Shown piece by piece: positions 7,756 through 16,755 of a DNA stretch of 64,000 nucleotides. This DNA comes from Mesorhizobium sp. WSM4313 (GTDB taxonomy: Bacteria > Pseudomonadota > Alphaproteobacteria > Rhizobiales > Rhizobiaceae). How positions within the stretch are numbered: the first letter of the stretch is position 1; each line of letters opens with the position of its first letter. The notes under the pieces were generated by a model that ran no database searches, was not told the origin of the DNA, and saw nothing but the letters and a program-made list of their open reading frames with translations. The translations under genes and the position numbers were made by a program. Location: the NCBI RefSeq assembly GCF_002294725.1, contig NZ_NSFT01000004.1, positions 372,001 through 436,000 of the forward strand. The letters run 5' to 3'.

Positions 7756-8133
7756 ATGGCAAAGACGACAACCAAGGCGCCGGCGGCGAAAGCGCCGGCA
7801 AAGAAGCCGGCAGCTAAGGCTGCCGCGAAACCTGCAGCAGTGAAGAAGGCAGCCGCACCGAAGGCAGCCGCCAAGGCCCCGGCCAAGGCAGCAGCGAAGC
7901 CGGCAGCGAAGGCTGCGGCTAAGCCCGCCGCCAAGAAGCCGGCAGCGAAGGCCGCGGCGAAGCCCGCCGCCAAGGCAGCGGCAAAGCCGGCGGCCAAGCC
8001 CGCCGCCAAGAAGCCGGCAGCGAAGGCTGCGGCCAAGCCCGCCGCCAAGGCTCCGATGAAGGCCGCCGCCGCCAAGGCACCGGCAGCCGTGAAGAAGGCA
8101 GCTCCGGCCAAGAAGCCGGCCGCCAAGAAGTAA
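7756..8133 (+). CDS. Lys/Ala/Pro-rich histone H1-like protein
   Basis: A 125-residue, extremely basic low-complexity protein made almost entirely of K, A and P in repeats such as AAKPAAKAAAKPAAKKPAAK. This resembles the C-terminal tail of eukaryotic histone H1 and bacterial H1-like proteins that bind DNA non-specifically and compact the nucleoid. The start is the ATG at 7756, preceded by AAGGGG; an in-frame TTG at 7732 lies upstream. Repeat number probably varies between strains by slippage. The long Gly/Ala-rich frame on the opposite strand is a composition shadow. Confidence 0.85.
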   Translation: MAKTTTKAPAAKAPAKKPAAKAAAKPAAVKKAAAPKAAAKAPAKAAAKPAAKAAAKPAAKKPAAKAAAKPAAKAAAKPAAKPAAKKPAAKAAAKPAAKAPMKAAAAKAPAAVKKAAPAKKPAAKK

Positions 8134-8242
8134 TCGCGTAGCTTCGCTCGCGAACCGCAACAGGTGAGGGCGGGTGCCACTCAGGCACCCCTCTCGCCAA
8201 TTCGGTGTCACGGCGAGCGGAGTCGGAGCGCACGCTCCTCCT

Positions 8243-8291
8243 AAAGCTCTCGGTAATTTTGCTGCCAGGCAAAACTTCCGGGAGCTTTTTT
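8243..8291 (+). terminator. Rho-independent terminator of the histone-like gene
   Basis: Stem AAAGCTCTCGG pairs with CCGGGAGCTTT (one G-T/A-G imperfection) around a 24-nt loop and runs directly into a six-T tract. Confidence 0.65.
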
Positions 8292-8405
8292 GTTGCCGCG
8301 CCCGGGCGTCAAAAATGCATTGGCCAAGCTGGATCGGCCTTGCTGGGCCGTTGCCCTGGAGACCCATTCGGTCGACAGTGCCGCAGACAAACTGGAAAGC
8401 CGATC

Positions 8406-9002
8406 ATGCCGAAGCTGCTTTACGCGCCCACGTCTCCTTATAGTTCGAAGGTCCGCATGGCGGCCCTCCATGCCGGGATCGCCATCGATCTCGTGCCGGT
8501 CAAGACGGAGGACAAGCCGGCCGAGCTGATCTCGGCCAATCCGCTCGGCAAGATCCCGGTGCTGGTGCTGGAGGACGGCCGGTCGGTCCATGACAGCCGC
8601 GCCATCACGCAACATCTCAACCGGCTGTCGAAGAATGCGCTGTTCCCTCGCAATCCCGACAAGCGGCTCGAAGCGGAAGTTCTCGAGGCGCTTGCCGACG
8701 GCATCTGCGACTGCGCGCTGTCGATGGTCTATGAACGACGCACGCGTCCGGAAACGATGGTCTACCAGCCCTGGCTCGATCGCCAGTGGGCGAAGGTCAC
8801 CGCCGCGCTCGACCTCATCAACGCCAACCCGCCGAAGCTGCCGAAGAAGATCACCGCCGGCCATATGGCGCTGCGCGCCTGCCTCGGCTATCTGGCGCTG
8901 CGCTTTCCCGGCCAATGGGAGAAGGGCCGCAGCCGGCTCGTGCGCTGGGCCGCGAGGTTTGATGAGAAGTTTCCGGAGCTGAAGGGCAGCGTGCCGGGGT
9001 GA
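8406..9002 (+). CDS. Glutathione S-transferase family protein
   Basis: A 198-residue GST. The thioredoxin-like N-terminal domain has the TSPYSSKVRMAA active-site loop (Ser at the first helix), the cis-proline region GKIPVLVLEDG and the glutathione-contacting VHDSRAI segment; a helical C-terminal domain follows. The start is the ATG at 8406; the longer frame upstream runs into the preceding terminator. The gene is monocistronic and flanked by repeats, so no pathway can be assigned. Confidence 0.9.
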   Translation: MPKLLYAPTSPYSSKVRMAALHAGIAIDLVPVKTEDKPAELISANPLGKIPVLVLEDGRSVHDSRAITQHLNRLSKNALFPRNPDKRLEAEVLEALADGICDCALSMVYERRTRPETMVYQPWLDRQWAKVTAALDLINANPPKLPKKITAGHMALRACLGYLALRFPGQWEKGRSRLVRWAARFDEKFPELKGSVPG

Positions 9003-9010
9003 CGGCGGCG

Positions 9011-9193
9011 CCTCCTTCTCCCCTTGTGGGAGAAGGTGGATCGGCGCGCAGCGCCGAGACGGATGAGGGGTGTTGGACGGAGTGGGACTCTGGCGAACCC
9101 GGTGCCGTCCATCGCTGATGAATGCGTCAAGCTGGAGCACCCCTCATCCGTCCGAGCTTCGCTCGGCCACCTTCTCCCACAAGGGGAGAAGGG
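9011..9193. repeat. Dispersed repeat family A, inverted pair 1
   Basis: Left half contains CCTTCTCCCCTTGTGGGAGA, GGATCGGCGCGCAGCGCCGA and GGATGAGGGGTGTTGG; the right half, inverted, contains CACCCCTCATCCGTC and CCTTCTCCCACAAGGGGAGA. The halves are separated by about 60 bp and could fold into a long stem. Other copies are at 30858-31008 (inside a gene), 36814-36880 and 37183-37246. Confidence 0.85.
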
Positions 9194-9258
9194 GAAGACC
9201 GCCTTGAATCCCATTCTCTTCCATGCTTGCCTGACACCGCCCAAGTCGGAGTGGTGAC

Positions 9259-9630
9259 ATGGCAAAGCCCTCAACCGGCCTCGCGCCTGACCCCATGGTC
9301 GAGCGCCTGCGCGCGGCGCTCGGCCGGCGCGCCTTCACCGAGCAGAAAATGTTCGGCGGCACCTGCTTCATGATCGACGGCAACATGCTGATTGGCACGT
9401 CGAAGCGCGGCTTGCTAGTGCGTATCGGCAAGGCCGCGCATGCGGCCGCAGTCGCACGGCCCCATGCAAGCCCGATGGAAATGGGCGGGCGCTCGATGGA
9501 AGGGTATGTCCATGTCGCGCCGGAAGGCACAGCCACGGAGGCGGATCTCCGTGGCTGGCTCGGCCTTGCGCTGGCATTCGTCGAAACTTTGCCGCCGAAA
9601 CCCGCCAAGGTCGCAAAGAAACGCGCGTAA
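9259..9630 (+). CDS. TfoX N-terminal domain family protein
   Basis: A 123-residue protein consisting of a TfoX_N domain: residues 15-105 include RRAFTEQKMFGGTCFMIDGNM and later MEMGGRSMEGYVHV, both typical. The name derives from a competence regulator, but isolated N-terminal-domain proteins are widespread and of unknown function. The C-terminus is a Lys/Ala/Pro tail. It starts about 65 bp after a family-A repeat and is followed by the GFA gene in the same direction. Confidence 0.85.
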   Translation: MAKPSTGLAPDPMVERLRAALGRRAFTEQKMFGGTCFMIDGNMLIGTSKRGLLVRIGKAAHAAAVARPHASPMEMGGRSMEGYVHVAPEGTATEADLRGWLGLALAFVETLPPKPAKVAKKRA

Positions 9631-9716
9631 GCCGCTCGTCGCATCGGCCTTGCGGACCGCGATGGGTCAGTGTTGTTGAGCTGGCCTCGAGGAACGAACG
9701 GCCAGGGGAGGAAGCA

Positions 9717-10130
9717 ATGGCACTCAATGGGCATTGCATGTGCGGTGCTGTGGCCTGGACCTATTCAGGCGAGATCACGCGCAACTTGGTCTGTCACTGT
9801 ACCGATTGTCAGCGGGCGACATCCGCCCCCTTCACGGCCTTTCTGGGAATGAGGCCGGACAAGCTGAGCTGGAGTGGCGACATCAGGCACTATGAAAGCA
9901 GCCCGAATACTTTTCGCGGTTTCTGCCCGTCCTGCGGCGCGAGGCTCTACTTCCGCTCCGACCGATGGCCTGCCGAGATCCATGTCCACGCCGCCACGCT
10001 GGACGACCCGGGCGAGTACCGTGCGGATGCGCAAGTCATGATGCGCTCAAGAGCAAAATGGCTCGACCGGCTGCAGTCGATTCCAGTCCATGAGGATTTC
10101 CAGCAGGCGCCGTCGACGCCGACTCCCTGA
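9717..10130 (+). CDS. GFA family (glutathione-dependent formaldehyde-activating enzyme-like) zinc protein
   Basis: A 137-residue GFA/CENP-V-fold protein. The zinc ligands are all present: C7 and C9 (GHCMCG), C26, C28 and C31 (CHCTDCQ), and C70 and C73 (CPSCG). Although the founding member binds glutathione and formaldehyde, most members have unknown roles. An AGGGGAGG-like ribosome site precedes the ATG. Same strand as the TfoX-N gene, 86 bp apart. Confidence 0.9.
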   Translation: MALNGHCMCGAVAWTYSGEITRNLVCHCTDCQRATSAPFTAFLGMRPDKLSWSGDIRHYESSPNTFRGFCPSCGARLYFRSDRWPAEIHVHAATLDDPGEYRADAQVMMRSRAKWLDRLQSIPVHEDFQQAPSTPTP

Positions 10131-10221
10131 AGTCAGGGCGATACGGCTCGCGTGCAGTTTGTTGCCTGCTCGTACAAGGTTCTCGAAACCGGCAAGGGCA
10201 GAAGGACAGGATTACAAACAC

Positions 10222-10254
10222 AAAAAAAGCCGGGCTCAAGGCCCGGCTTTTTCG
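10222..10254 (-). terminator. Terminator of the porin gene (possibly bidirectional)
   Basis: Perfect stem AAAAAGCCGGGC / GCCCGGCTTTTT around a TCAAG loop, with A and T tracts on both sides. It can terminate the minus-strand porin gene and also transcripts coming from the GFA side. Confidence 0.9.
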
Positions 10255-10272
10255 TGTCGTGGCTTCTACGAC

Positions 10273-10926
10273 TTAGAACTTCATACCGACGCCGAAGGTG
10301 ACGCGGTTGTCCTTCGACTTGACATTGCCGAGGGCGCCGAAGTCCTTGTCGCCGTAGTCGGTGTAGCGGTACTCGACGCGGCCGAACACGTTGTCCGTGA
10401 TCTTGATGTCGGTGCCGACACCGGCCGTCCAGCCGAGCATTGCCTTGCTCTCGTCAGTGGCGGTGACGCTATCCGTGATCTTCTGGTTCTTGGCGGCGAG
10501 ACCGCCGGTGCCATAAAGCAGGATTTCCGGGGTCACGGCATAGCCGAGGCGAGCGCGCAGCGAGCCTTCGAGGCCGCCCTTGGCGTTGATGCCAGCGCTG
10601 TCGCCCTTGACGCCGTTGTAGCCGAGATCGGCTTCAGCGCCGTAGACGAAGTTATCCTGCTGCCAGTTGTAGCCGCCGAACACGCCGCCGATGAAGCCCT
10701 TGGTCTTCACATTGACGCCGGCGTCACGAGCATCGGCATGGCCGCTGAAGCCGTAGCCGAGGCTGATACCGGCATAGGGGCCAGCCCAGGAAGCGACCGG
10801 AAGCTCGGCAACCGGGGCGGGAGCCGGCGGCTCTTCGGAAACGACGTCGGCCGCAAAGGCGGTGCCAGCAAAGGCGAACAGCCCGAGCGCAGCGGCAAGC
10901 GGCGCGAATTTGAGATTGGTCTTCAT
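10273..10926 (-). CDS. Outer membrane beta-barrel protein, Omp25/31 type
   Basis: A 217-residue outer membrane protein: signal peptide MKTNLKFAPLAAALGLFAFA ending at TAFA-A, a short proline-rich linker (EEPPAPAPVAE), then an eight-stranded barrel with GPYAGISLGYGF, GGVFGGYNWQ, LGYAVTPEILLYGTGG and FGRVEYRYTDYG, ending in a C-terminal phenylalanine as required for barrel assembly. This matches the Omp25/Omp31 family of Rhizobiales. The start at 10926 has an AAGGAG site; the frame is open further upstream but this start gives the exact signal peptide. Confidence 0.92.
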   Translation of the reverse strand: MKTNLKFAPLAAALGLFAFAGTAFAADVVSEEPPAPAPVAELPVASWAGPYAGISLGYGFSGHADARDAGVNVKTKGFIGGVFGGYNWQQDNFVYGAEADLGYNGVKGDSAGINAKGGLEGSLRARLGYAVTPEILLYGTGGLAAKNQKITDSVTATDESKAMLGWTAGVGTDIKITDNVFGRVEYRYTDYGDKDFGALGNVKSKDNRVTFGVGMKF

Positions 10927-11339
10927 TGTTATACTCTCCTTAAGCCACAAGACACTTAGGCTTTTTTGTTCATGAAACGCCCCGGCCCGTCCGGGGGGAT
11001 AAACGGGCTTGGCGCTCAACGGTTCCGAATGTCGTGCTGAAATGCGGCTGAAGCGAACCTGAACTTGGGTCATTCCCCGGCGCGAATAAGGCCGAAAGTT
11101 GACGTTGCATCTTCGCAACAGCGAATGTCAGCAGGCTAGTCATGTTGCGCTGCACACCGCTTGGTTCAAGGGGTCCGGCGACATATATTGCCGGGAACGG
11201 CGCCCCGAATCCGATGGGGCGGAGGCGCGTCCGGGCCGCTTCGCCACATTCCTGCCCCAGGTGGAAATGGCATTTAACGCTTGGCCCGTCACATTGTGCC
11301 GGCTTCCCGGAATCGTGAAGCCGATTGAGGATTGACACC
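10927..11339. other. Divergent intergenic region (porin / SDR)
   Basis: About 410 bp between the divergent porin and SDR genes. It must hold both promoters. I see no strong palindrome, repeat element or supported small gene in it. Confidence 0.5.
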
Positions 11340-12104
11340 ATGAGACAAGCCACGACCGTCGCGCTGGTGACGGGTGGAGCAAGGCGGATCGGCAAGGCGA
11401 TCGTCGAGGATCTGGCCGCCAATGGCTTTGCGGTCGCCATCCACGCCAATCGCTCCGGCGACGAGGCCGAGGCGCTGGCGAAGAAGATCGTGACCGGTGG
11501 CGGCCGCGCCGCCGTTGTCGCCGCCGATCTCACCGACATGGATGCCGTGGGTGATCTTGTCGGTCGCGCGCAGGCGGCGCTCGGACCCGTCACGCTGCTG
11601 GTCAACAACGCTTCGTTGTTCGTCGACGATCGCGTCGAGGATTTCGACTGGCAGGCCTGGGACCGCCACTTCGCCATCCATGTGAAGGCGCCGGCGCTTT
11701 TGGCGCAGAACCTTGCTCGCGCGCTGCCGCAAGACGGGGAGGGGCTGATCGTCAACATCATCGACCAGCGCGTCTGGCGGCCGACGCCGCGTTATTTCTC
11801 CTACGCGCTGTCGAAATCGGCTCTGTGGACGCAAACGCAAATGCTTGCACAGGCGCTCGGACCGCGCATCCGCGTCAACGCCATAGGCCCCGGCCCGACA
11901 CTGAAGAACAAGCGCCAGGATGACGATGATTTCGAGAGCCAGATCGAGGGCCTGATCCTGAAGCGCGGCCCGCAATTGCCCGAATTCGGCGCCACGATCC
12001 GCTATCTGTGGCAGGCACGCTCGGTGACCGGCCAGATGATCGCGCTCGATGGCGGCCAGCATCTTGCGTGGCATACGCCCGATGTGACAGGCATGGTGGA
12101 ATGA
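11340..12104 (+). CDS. SDR oxidoreductase of the pteridine reductase / FolM type
   Basis: A 254-residue short-chain dehydrogenase. The cofactor motif is T11-GGARRIG (the R-R pair favours NADPH), with NNAS at 89-92. The catalytic residues are Y155 and K159 (YALSK), but the usual serine is replaced by D142 in [10 protein letters not shown]. An Asp at this place with Y-x3-K is the signature of pteridine reductase PTR1 and FolM, so it probably reduces a dihydropterin or dihydrofolate. The start is the ATG at 11340. Its stop overlaps the start of uvrC (ATGA), implying translational coupling. Confidence 0.85.
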   Translation: MRQATTVALVTGGARRIGKAIVEDLAANGFAVAIHANRSGDEAEALAKKIVTGGGRAAVVAADLTDMDAVGDLVGRAQAALGPVTLLVNNASLFVDDRVEDFDWQAWDRHFAIHVKAPALLAQNLARALPQDGEGLIVNIIDQRVWRPTPRYFSYALSKSALWTQTQMLAQALGPRIRVNAIGPGPTLKNKRQDDDDFESQIEGLILKRGPQLPEFGATIRYLWQARSVTGQMIALDGGQHLAWHTPDVTGMVE

Positions 12105-14191
12105 GTCCCGTAGCCCAAAGAGACAAACGAAACGGCGCCGCCGACGATCTGCCGCCCGATATCGACCCCGAGATGGACGTTGAGGACGAGGCGACGGAGG
12201 AGATCGTCGAGGCCGAGCCTTTGCCGTCCGGCCCCGAGGTCGCCTTCACGGCCATCGACTGGACGCCGCATGCCGGCGACGCCGACGGCATGGTCGGCGC
12301 AGAGGTGATCCAGACCCTGGTCAAGCGGCTGCCCAACCAGCCCGGCGTCTATCGCATGATGAACGCCGCCGGCGACGTTCTCTATGTCGGCAAGGCGCGC
12401 AGCCTGAAGAAGCGCGTCACCAATTACGCGCAGGGGCGCTTCCACACCGCCCGCATCGGCCGCATGGTGCGTGAGACAGCGACGATGGAATTCGTCGTGA
12501 CCCGCACCGAGATCGAGGCCCTGCTGCTCGAGGCCAACCTCATCAAGCGGCTGCGGCCCCGTTTCAACGTGCTGATGCGGGACGACAAGTCCTTCCCCTA
12601 TATCCTCTTGACCGGCGACCATGTCTCGCCCGGCATCTACAAGCATCGCGGCGCGCGCTCGCGAAAAGGCGACTATTTCGGCCCCTTCGCTTCCGCCGGC
12701 GCCGTCGGGCGCACCATCAATTCGCTGCAGCGCGCCTTCCTGCTTCGAAGCTGCACCAACTCTTTCTACGAGAACCGCACAAGGCCGTGCCTGCTCTATC
12801 AGATCAAGCGCTGCGCCGGGCCTTGCACCGGCGAGATCTCGCATCAGGGCTATGCCGAGCTGGTCGCCGAGGCCAAGGACTTCCTCTCCGGCCGCAGCCA
12901 GAAGGTAAAGACCGAAATCTCGGCCGCCATGCAGCAGGCCTCCGAAGAGCTCGATTTCGAGCGCGCCGCCATCTACCGCGACCGTCTTGCGGCGCTCTCG
13001 CATGTCCAGGCACATCAGGGCATCAACCCGCAGACGGTCGAGGAGGCCGACGTCTTCGCCATCCACCAGGAGGGCGGCCAGACCTGTATCCAGGTATTCT
13101 TCTTCCGCACCGGTCAGAACTGGGGCAACCGCGCCTATTTCCCCAAGGCCGATCCGGCGCTGGAGCCGGCGGAGGTGCTGGGCTCGTTCCTGGCGCAATT
13201 CTATGACGACAAGCTGCCGGCGCGCACGCTGCTGCTTTCCCAGGCCGCGCAGGAACAGGAACTGCTCGCCGAGGCGCTCTCCACACATGCCGGCCGCAAG
13301 ATTACGATTTCGGTGCCGCAGCGCGGCGAGAAGAAGGAACTGACAGACCACGCGCTGCAGAACGCGCGCGAGGCGCTTGGTCGCAGGTTGGCCGAGACCT
13401 CGACGCAGGCGCGGCTGCTCGCCGGCTTCGCCGAGACCTTCGGCCTGGCAAAGCCGCCGGTGCGCATCGAGGTCTACGACAACTCGCACATCATGGGTAC
13501 CAACGCGGTCGGCGCCATGGTCGTCGCCGGACCGGAAGGTTTCGTCAAGAACCAGTACCGGAAATTCAACATCCGCTCCACCGAGATGACGCCGGGCGAC
13601 GATTTCGGCATGATGCGCGAAGTGATGCAGCGGCGCTTTTCGCGGCTGCTCAAGGAGCATGGCGACGTCCAGTCCGGCTCGGCCGTCGAGGACGAAGCCG
13701 GCGAGGAGGATCTGGTCGCCGGCAATGGCGGCTTCCCGGCCTGGCCGGATGTCATCCTGATCGACGGCGGCCAGGGCCAGATGACGGCCGTGCGCCAGAT
13801 TCTTGCCGATCTCGGCGTCGAGGACAGGGTGGTGGCAATCGGTATCGCCAAGGGCCCGGACCGCGACGCCGGCCGCGAGCGCTTCTTCGTCAAGGGCAGG
13901 GACTCTTTCATGCTGCCGGTGCGCGATCCGGTGCTCTATTTCGTCCAACGCCTGCGCGACGAGGTGCACCGTTTCGCCATCGGCTCCCACCGCGCCCGCC
14001 GCAAGAAGGAGATGGTCAAAAGCCCGCTCGACGAGATCGCCGGCATCGGCCCCGGCCGCAAGCGTGCGCTGCTCCACGCCTTCGGCACCGCCAAGGCAGT
14101 CAGCCGCGCCGCGGTCGAGGACCTTGTCAAGGTCGACGGCATTTCGGAGCACGTGGCGAAGCTGGTCTACAATCACTTCCACGAGAGCTGA
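12101..14191 (+). CDS. uvrC: Excinuclease ABC subunit C (UvrC)
   Basis: A 696-residue UvrC, the dual-incision nuclease of nucleotide excision repair. An acidic N-terminal extension (about 60 residues, rich in D and E) precedes the GIY-YIG domain ([20 protein letters not shown]), followed by the UvrB-interacting UVR motif ([15 protein letters not shown]), the RNase H-like endonuclease domain ([18 protein letters not shown]) and tandem helix-hairpin-helix motifs at the C-terminus ([24 protein letters not shown]). The ATG at 12101 overlaps the SDR stop by 4 nt. The equally long frame on the opposite strand is a high-GC shadow. Confidence 0.97.
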   Translation: MSPVAQRDKRNGAADDLPPDIDPEMDVEDEATEEIVEAEPLPSGPEVAFTAIDWTPHAGDADGMVGAEVIQTLVKRLPNQPGVYRMMNAAGDVLYVGKARSLKKRVTNYAQGRFHTARIGRMVRETATMEFVVTRTEIEALLLEANLIKRLRPRFNVLMRDDKSFPYILLTGDHVSPGIYKHRGARSRKGDYFGPFASAGAVGRTINSLQRAFLLRSCTNSFYENRTRPCLLYQIKRCAGPCTGEISHQGYAELVAEAKDFLSGRSQKVKTEISAAMQQASEELDFERAAIYRDRLAALSHVQAHQGINPQTVEEADVFAIHQEGGQTCIQVFFFRTGQNWGNRAYFPKADPALEPAEVLGSFLAQFYDDKLPARTLLLSQAAQEQELLAEALSTHAGRKITISVPQRGEKKELTDHALQNAREALGRRLAETSTQARLLAGFAETFGLAKPPVRIEVYDNSHIMGTNAVGAMVVAGPEGFVKNQYRKFNIRSTEMTPGDDFGMMREVMQRRFSRLLKEHGDVQSGSAVEDEAGEEDLVAGNGGFPAWPDVILIDGGQGQMTAVRQILADLGVEDRVVAIGIAKGPDRDAGRERFFVKGRDSFMLPVRDPVLYFVQRLRDEVHRFAIGSHRARRKKEMVKSPLDEIAGIGPGRKRALLHAFGTAKAVSRAAVEDLVKVDGISEHVAKLVYNHFHES

Positions 14192-14276
14192 GGGCTGGTC
14201 ACGCGCGCGGAAGGTTGACCAAGGCGTCGGTGTGGTGAGGGATGTTGCACCTTGGCGATTAGCTCAAACGCCCACC

Positions 14277-14471
14277 ACGTCGTCATTCCAGGGCGGAGCA
14301 AGGAGCGCAGCGACGCGGCGCAGACCCTGGAATCCATTCCGTTACCTCTACGCGTTGCAGCGGTTCAGAAAACCTCCGTTCTGCTCCATTGCAGTCCGCG
14401 CGAGGTCACGGAATGGATCCTCGGGTCTGCGCGTCCGCTTCGCTCCCGCTCCGCCCGTGGATGACGAAGTT
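14277..14471. repeat. Dispersed long palindrome, family C
   Basis: A roughly 195-bp imperfect palindrome: outer arms CGTCATTCCAGGGCGGAG and CTCCGCCCGTGGATGACG; inner arms GGAATCCATTCCGTTAC and GTCACGGAATGGATCC. It occupies most of the 490-bp gap between uvrC and pgsA; the rest shows nothing recognisable. Only one copy is in this window. I recognise the style as a repeat common in rhizobial genomes. Confidence 0.75.
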
Positions 14472-14681
14472 GCTTAGGCTTCGCCAATCCCAACGTTGCA
14501 AGAATAGTATACATCGAAGTTGCCAATCTCTGCCCTCTGACGTGGAATGCCCAGACCAGAGCGGGGTGCTTCACGCCGACCTTCGCGCCATTTTTCCCTG
14601 GTCAATCGAATCTCGGCTGTTGACCCCCTACATTGGCTTCTGATTTGAGTACGTCTGGCGGTGGAGATTTCCCGAGACGAC

Positions 14682-15278
14682 ATGGCACAGCGCGCGTTCA
14701 ACCTGCCGAACATCCTTACCTATGCCCGCATCATCGCGGTGCCGCTGGTCGTGCTGTGCTTTTTTCTTGAAGGCCACCTGAAGTCGTCCGACTTCGCCCG
14801 CTGGTCGGCGCTGGTCATTTTCCTGCTTGCCTCGATCACCGATTACTTTGACGGCTATTTCGCGCGCGCCTGGCAGCAGACTTCCAACATCGGCAAGATG
14901 CTCGACCCGATCGCCGATAAATTGCTGGTCGCCACCTGCCTGCTCCTGCTTGCCGCCGACACCGACCGCCATGGCGGCATCGCCGGCTGGTCGCTATGGG
15001 CGGCAATCATCATCCTGTGCCGCGAGATCCTGGTTTCGGGCCTGCGCGAATATCTGGCCGCCTTGAAGGTGTCGGTGCCGGTGACCCAGCTCGCCAAATG
15101 GAAGACCACCATACAAATGGTCGCCATCGCCTTCCTGCTGGTCGGCCCGGCCGGCGACAAGATCTTTCCGCTGACCACGCAGATCGGCCTCGTGCTGCTG
15201 TGGGTCGCGGCACTTGTCACGCTCTACACCGGCTACGACTATTTCCGCGCCGGCCTCAAGCACATCATGGACGAGTAG
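14682..15278 (+). CDS. pgsA: CDP-diacylglycerol-glycerol-3-phosphate 3-phosphatidyltransferase
   Basis: A 198-residue inner-membrane enzyme making phosphatidylglycerophosphate, the committed step to phosphatidylglycerol and cardiolipin. The CDP-alcohol phosphatidyltransferase signature D-G-x2-A-R-x8-G-x3-D-x3-D is seen in DYFDGYFARAW..GKMLDPIAD. The opening NLPNILTYARIIAVPLV is typical of PgsA. The start is the ATG at 14682; a GTG at 14661 is in frame. It is followed after 9 bp by moaD, a gene order common in Rhizobiales. A paralogue lies at 51242. Confidence 0.95.
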   Translation: MAQRAFNLPNILTYARIIAVPLVVLCFFLEGHLKSSDFARWSALVIFLLASITDYFDGYFARAWQQTSNIGKMLDPIADKLLVATCLLLLAADTDRHGGIAGWSLWAAIIILCREILVSGLREYLAALKVSVPVTQLAKWKTTIQMVAIAFLLVGPAGDKIFPLTTQIGLVLLWVAALVTLYTGYDYFRAGLKHIMDE

Positions 15279-15287
15279 GAAGCGCGG

Positions 15288-15545
15288 ATGTCAACGAAAC
15301 TCATCTATTTCGCCTGGGTGCGCGAGCGGATCGGCAAGCCGGAAGAGGACGTCGACTTGCCTGCCGGCATCGAGACGGTCGCCGATCTGCTGCGCTGGCT
15401 GAAGTCGCGCGGCGAGGAGTATGAGAACGCGCTGCAATACCCTGACGTCATCCGCGTCGCCATCAACCAGGAGCATGTCGGCCATCGCGAGAAGATCGAA
15501 GGCGCGCGCGAGATCGCCCTGTTCCCGCCGATGACCGGGGGCTGA
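15288..15545 (+). CDS. moaD: Molybdopterin synthase small subunit MoaD
   Basis: An 85-residue ubiquitin-fold sulfur carrier ending in the required Gly-Gly (MTGG), which is thiocarboxylated and donates sulfur to precursor Z. The body has the beta-grasp pattern YFAWVRERIG..EIALFPP. It is 1 bp from moaE, with which it forms the synthase heterotetramer. A molybdoenzyme at 37294 in this window would use the product. Confidence 0.95.
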   Translation: MSTKLIYFAWVRERIGKPEEDVDLPAGIETVADLLRWLKSRGEEYENALQYPDVIRVAINQEHVGHREKIEGAREIALFPPMTGG

Positions 15546-15546
15546 C

Positions 15547-16026
15547 ATGGCCGGCGCGGTCGTGCCCGCCATCCGCATCCAGCGCGAGGACTTCGACGTC
15601 GCCGCCGAGATCGCCGGCCTGGCCAAAGGCCGGACCGATATCGGCGCCGTGGTCACTTTTTCCGGCCTTTGCCGTGACGAGCAGGGCGCGCTCTCGGCGC
15701 TCGAGCTCGAGCACTATCCCGGCATGGCGGAGGCCGAGATCGGCCGCATCGCCGCCGAGGCCGCCGGGCGCTGGCCCCTGCAGGGGCTCACCGTCATCCA
15801 TCGCCACGGCAAGATAGCGCCGGGCGAGAATATCGTGCTGGTGGTCGCGGCCTCGTCGCACCGGCAGGCGGCCTTCGAGGCGGCGAATTTCCTGATGGAC
15901 TACCTGAAATCGCGTGCGCCCTTCTGGAAGAAGGAACACCGCGCCGACGGCTCCGAGGGCGGTTGGGTCGAGGCCAAGGAAGCCGACGATCAAGCTGCGG
16001 AGCGCTGGAAGAAACAGGGCGAATAA
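15547..16026 (+). CDS. moaE: Molybdopterin synthase large subunit MoaE
   Basis: A 159-residue catalytic subunit of molybdopterin synthase. Hallmarks are GAVVTFSGLCRDE, LELEHYPGMAE, the VIHRHGKIAPGE segment and the C-terminal APFWKKEHRADGSEGGWVEA that holds the catalytic lysines (KK) accepting the MoaD tail. Immediately downstream of moaD; the end of the pgsA-moaDE operon is marked by a palindromic repeat. Confidence 0.96.
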   Translation: MAGAVVPAIRIQREDFDVAAEIAGLAKGRTDIGAVVTFSGLCRDEQGALSALELEHYPGMAEAEIGRIAAEAAGRWPLQGLTVIHRHGKIAPGENIVLVVAASSHRQAAFEAANFLMDYLKSRAPFWKKEHRADGSEGGWVEAKEADDQAAERWKKQGE

Positions 16027-16073
16027 TGCATGTCGCCCAGAAGTGTGCAGCGGTTCTGGACAACGACATGCAT
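16026..16073. repeat. ATGCATGTCG-armed palindromic repeat, copy 1
   Basis: Ten-bp arms ATGCATGTCG / CGACATGCAT around a centre with AGAAGTGTGCAGCGG. A near-identical copy lies at 24138-24185. It starts on the last base of the moaE stop codon. Confidence 0.85.
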
Positions 16074-16160
16074 CAGAAAAAACTCCCGTTCGGCCATTGA
16101 ACGACCGCAATCCCTCCCAAGCCTTTCGATTGGTTTGATTTGCTTGGCGGGAGCAATCTC

Positions 16161-16574
16161 ATGCTGGACCGGATCGCGGAATTCTTCATTTTCGGGCTGG
16201 TGCCATTGGTCGTCGGCGCGCTCGCCGTGCCGGAAGCGACCAACGCCGGCGAAATGACGATCGCGGGCGGGGTGACCTACCGCGAGCGCATCGCGCTGCC
16301 GCCCGACGCCGTGCTCGTGGTCGAGCTCGCCGATGTTTCGCTGGCCGACGCGCCGGCAACCGTGGTCGCTAGGCGCAGGATAGCGCCCACCGGCCAGGTG
16401 CCGATCAGGTTCGACATCGGTTTCGATCGCAAGGCGATCCAGAAGGGCCGGACCTATACGCTGCAGGCGCGTATTATCGTTGGCGAACGGCTGATGTTCG
16501 TTACCGCTACAAGTCATCAGGTCGATCCGCTGACGGGCAAGCCCCAGACGGTTCTGCTGAAAATGGCGCGCTGA
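16161..16574 (+). CDS. YbaY-domain exported protein
   Basis: A 137-residue protein: N-terminal hydrophobic segment (about 5-24, FFIFGLVPLVVGALAVP) acting as signal or anchor, then a YbaY-type beta domain with the usual opening GGVTYRERIALPPDAVLVVELADVS and later PIRFDIGFD. In other bacteria this domain occurs in lipoproteins, but no lipobox cysteine is present here. The ATG at 16161 has GGGAG at good spacing; an upstream in-frame TTG is less likely. Role unknown, presumably periplasmic. Confidence 0.75.
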   Translation: MLDRIAEFFIFGLVPLVVGALAVPEATNAGEMTIAGGVTYRERIALPPDAVLVVELADVSLADAPATVVARRRIAPTGQVPIRFDIGFDRKAIQKGRTYTLQARIIVGERLMFVTATSHQVDPLTGKPQTVLLKMAR

Positions 16575-16755
16575 CGTCGCGCGCCGAGCCCGACCGCGCA
16601 ACTTTTGTACCTGGACACCGTTTTCTCCGGAATAAACCGGCAACGCCGGGCGTTGACTTATGCAGATGGCGGGCAGGCAAAGGGACAATGTCCCTTCACT
16701 TAAGCCGCCAGACCGAATGCGCGGGCTCGATCTGGCCACTCAAAGGAGACCAGAC

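Noticed and set aside
7719..8180. Ala/Gly-rich frame opposite the histone-like gene
   Set aside because: Composition shadow of the Lys/Ala repeat.
12002..14182. 726-codon open frame opposite uvrC
   Set aside because: High-GC antisense shadow; uvrC has all family motifs and the reverse translation shows none.
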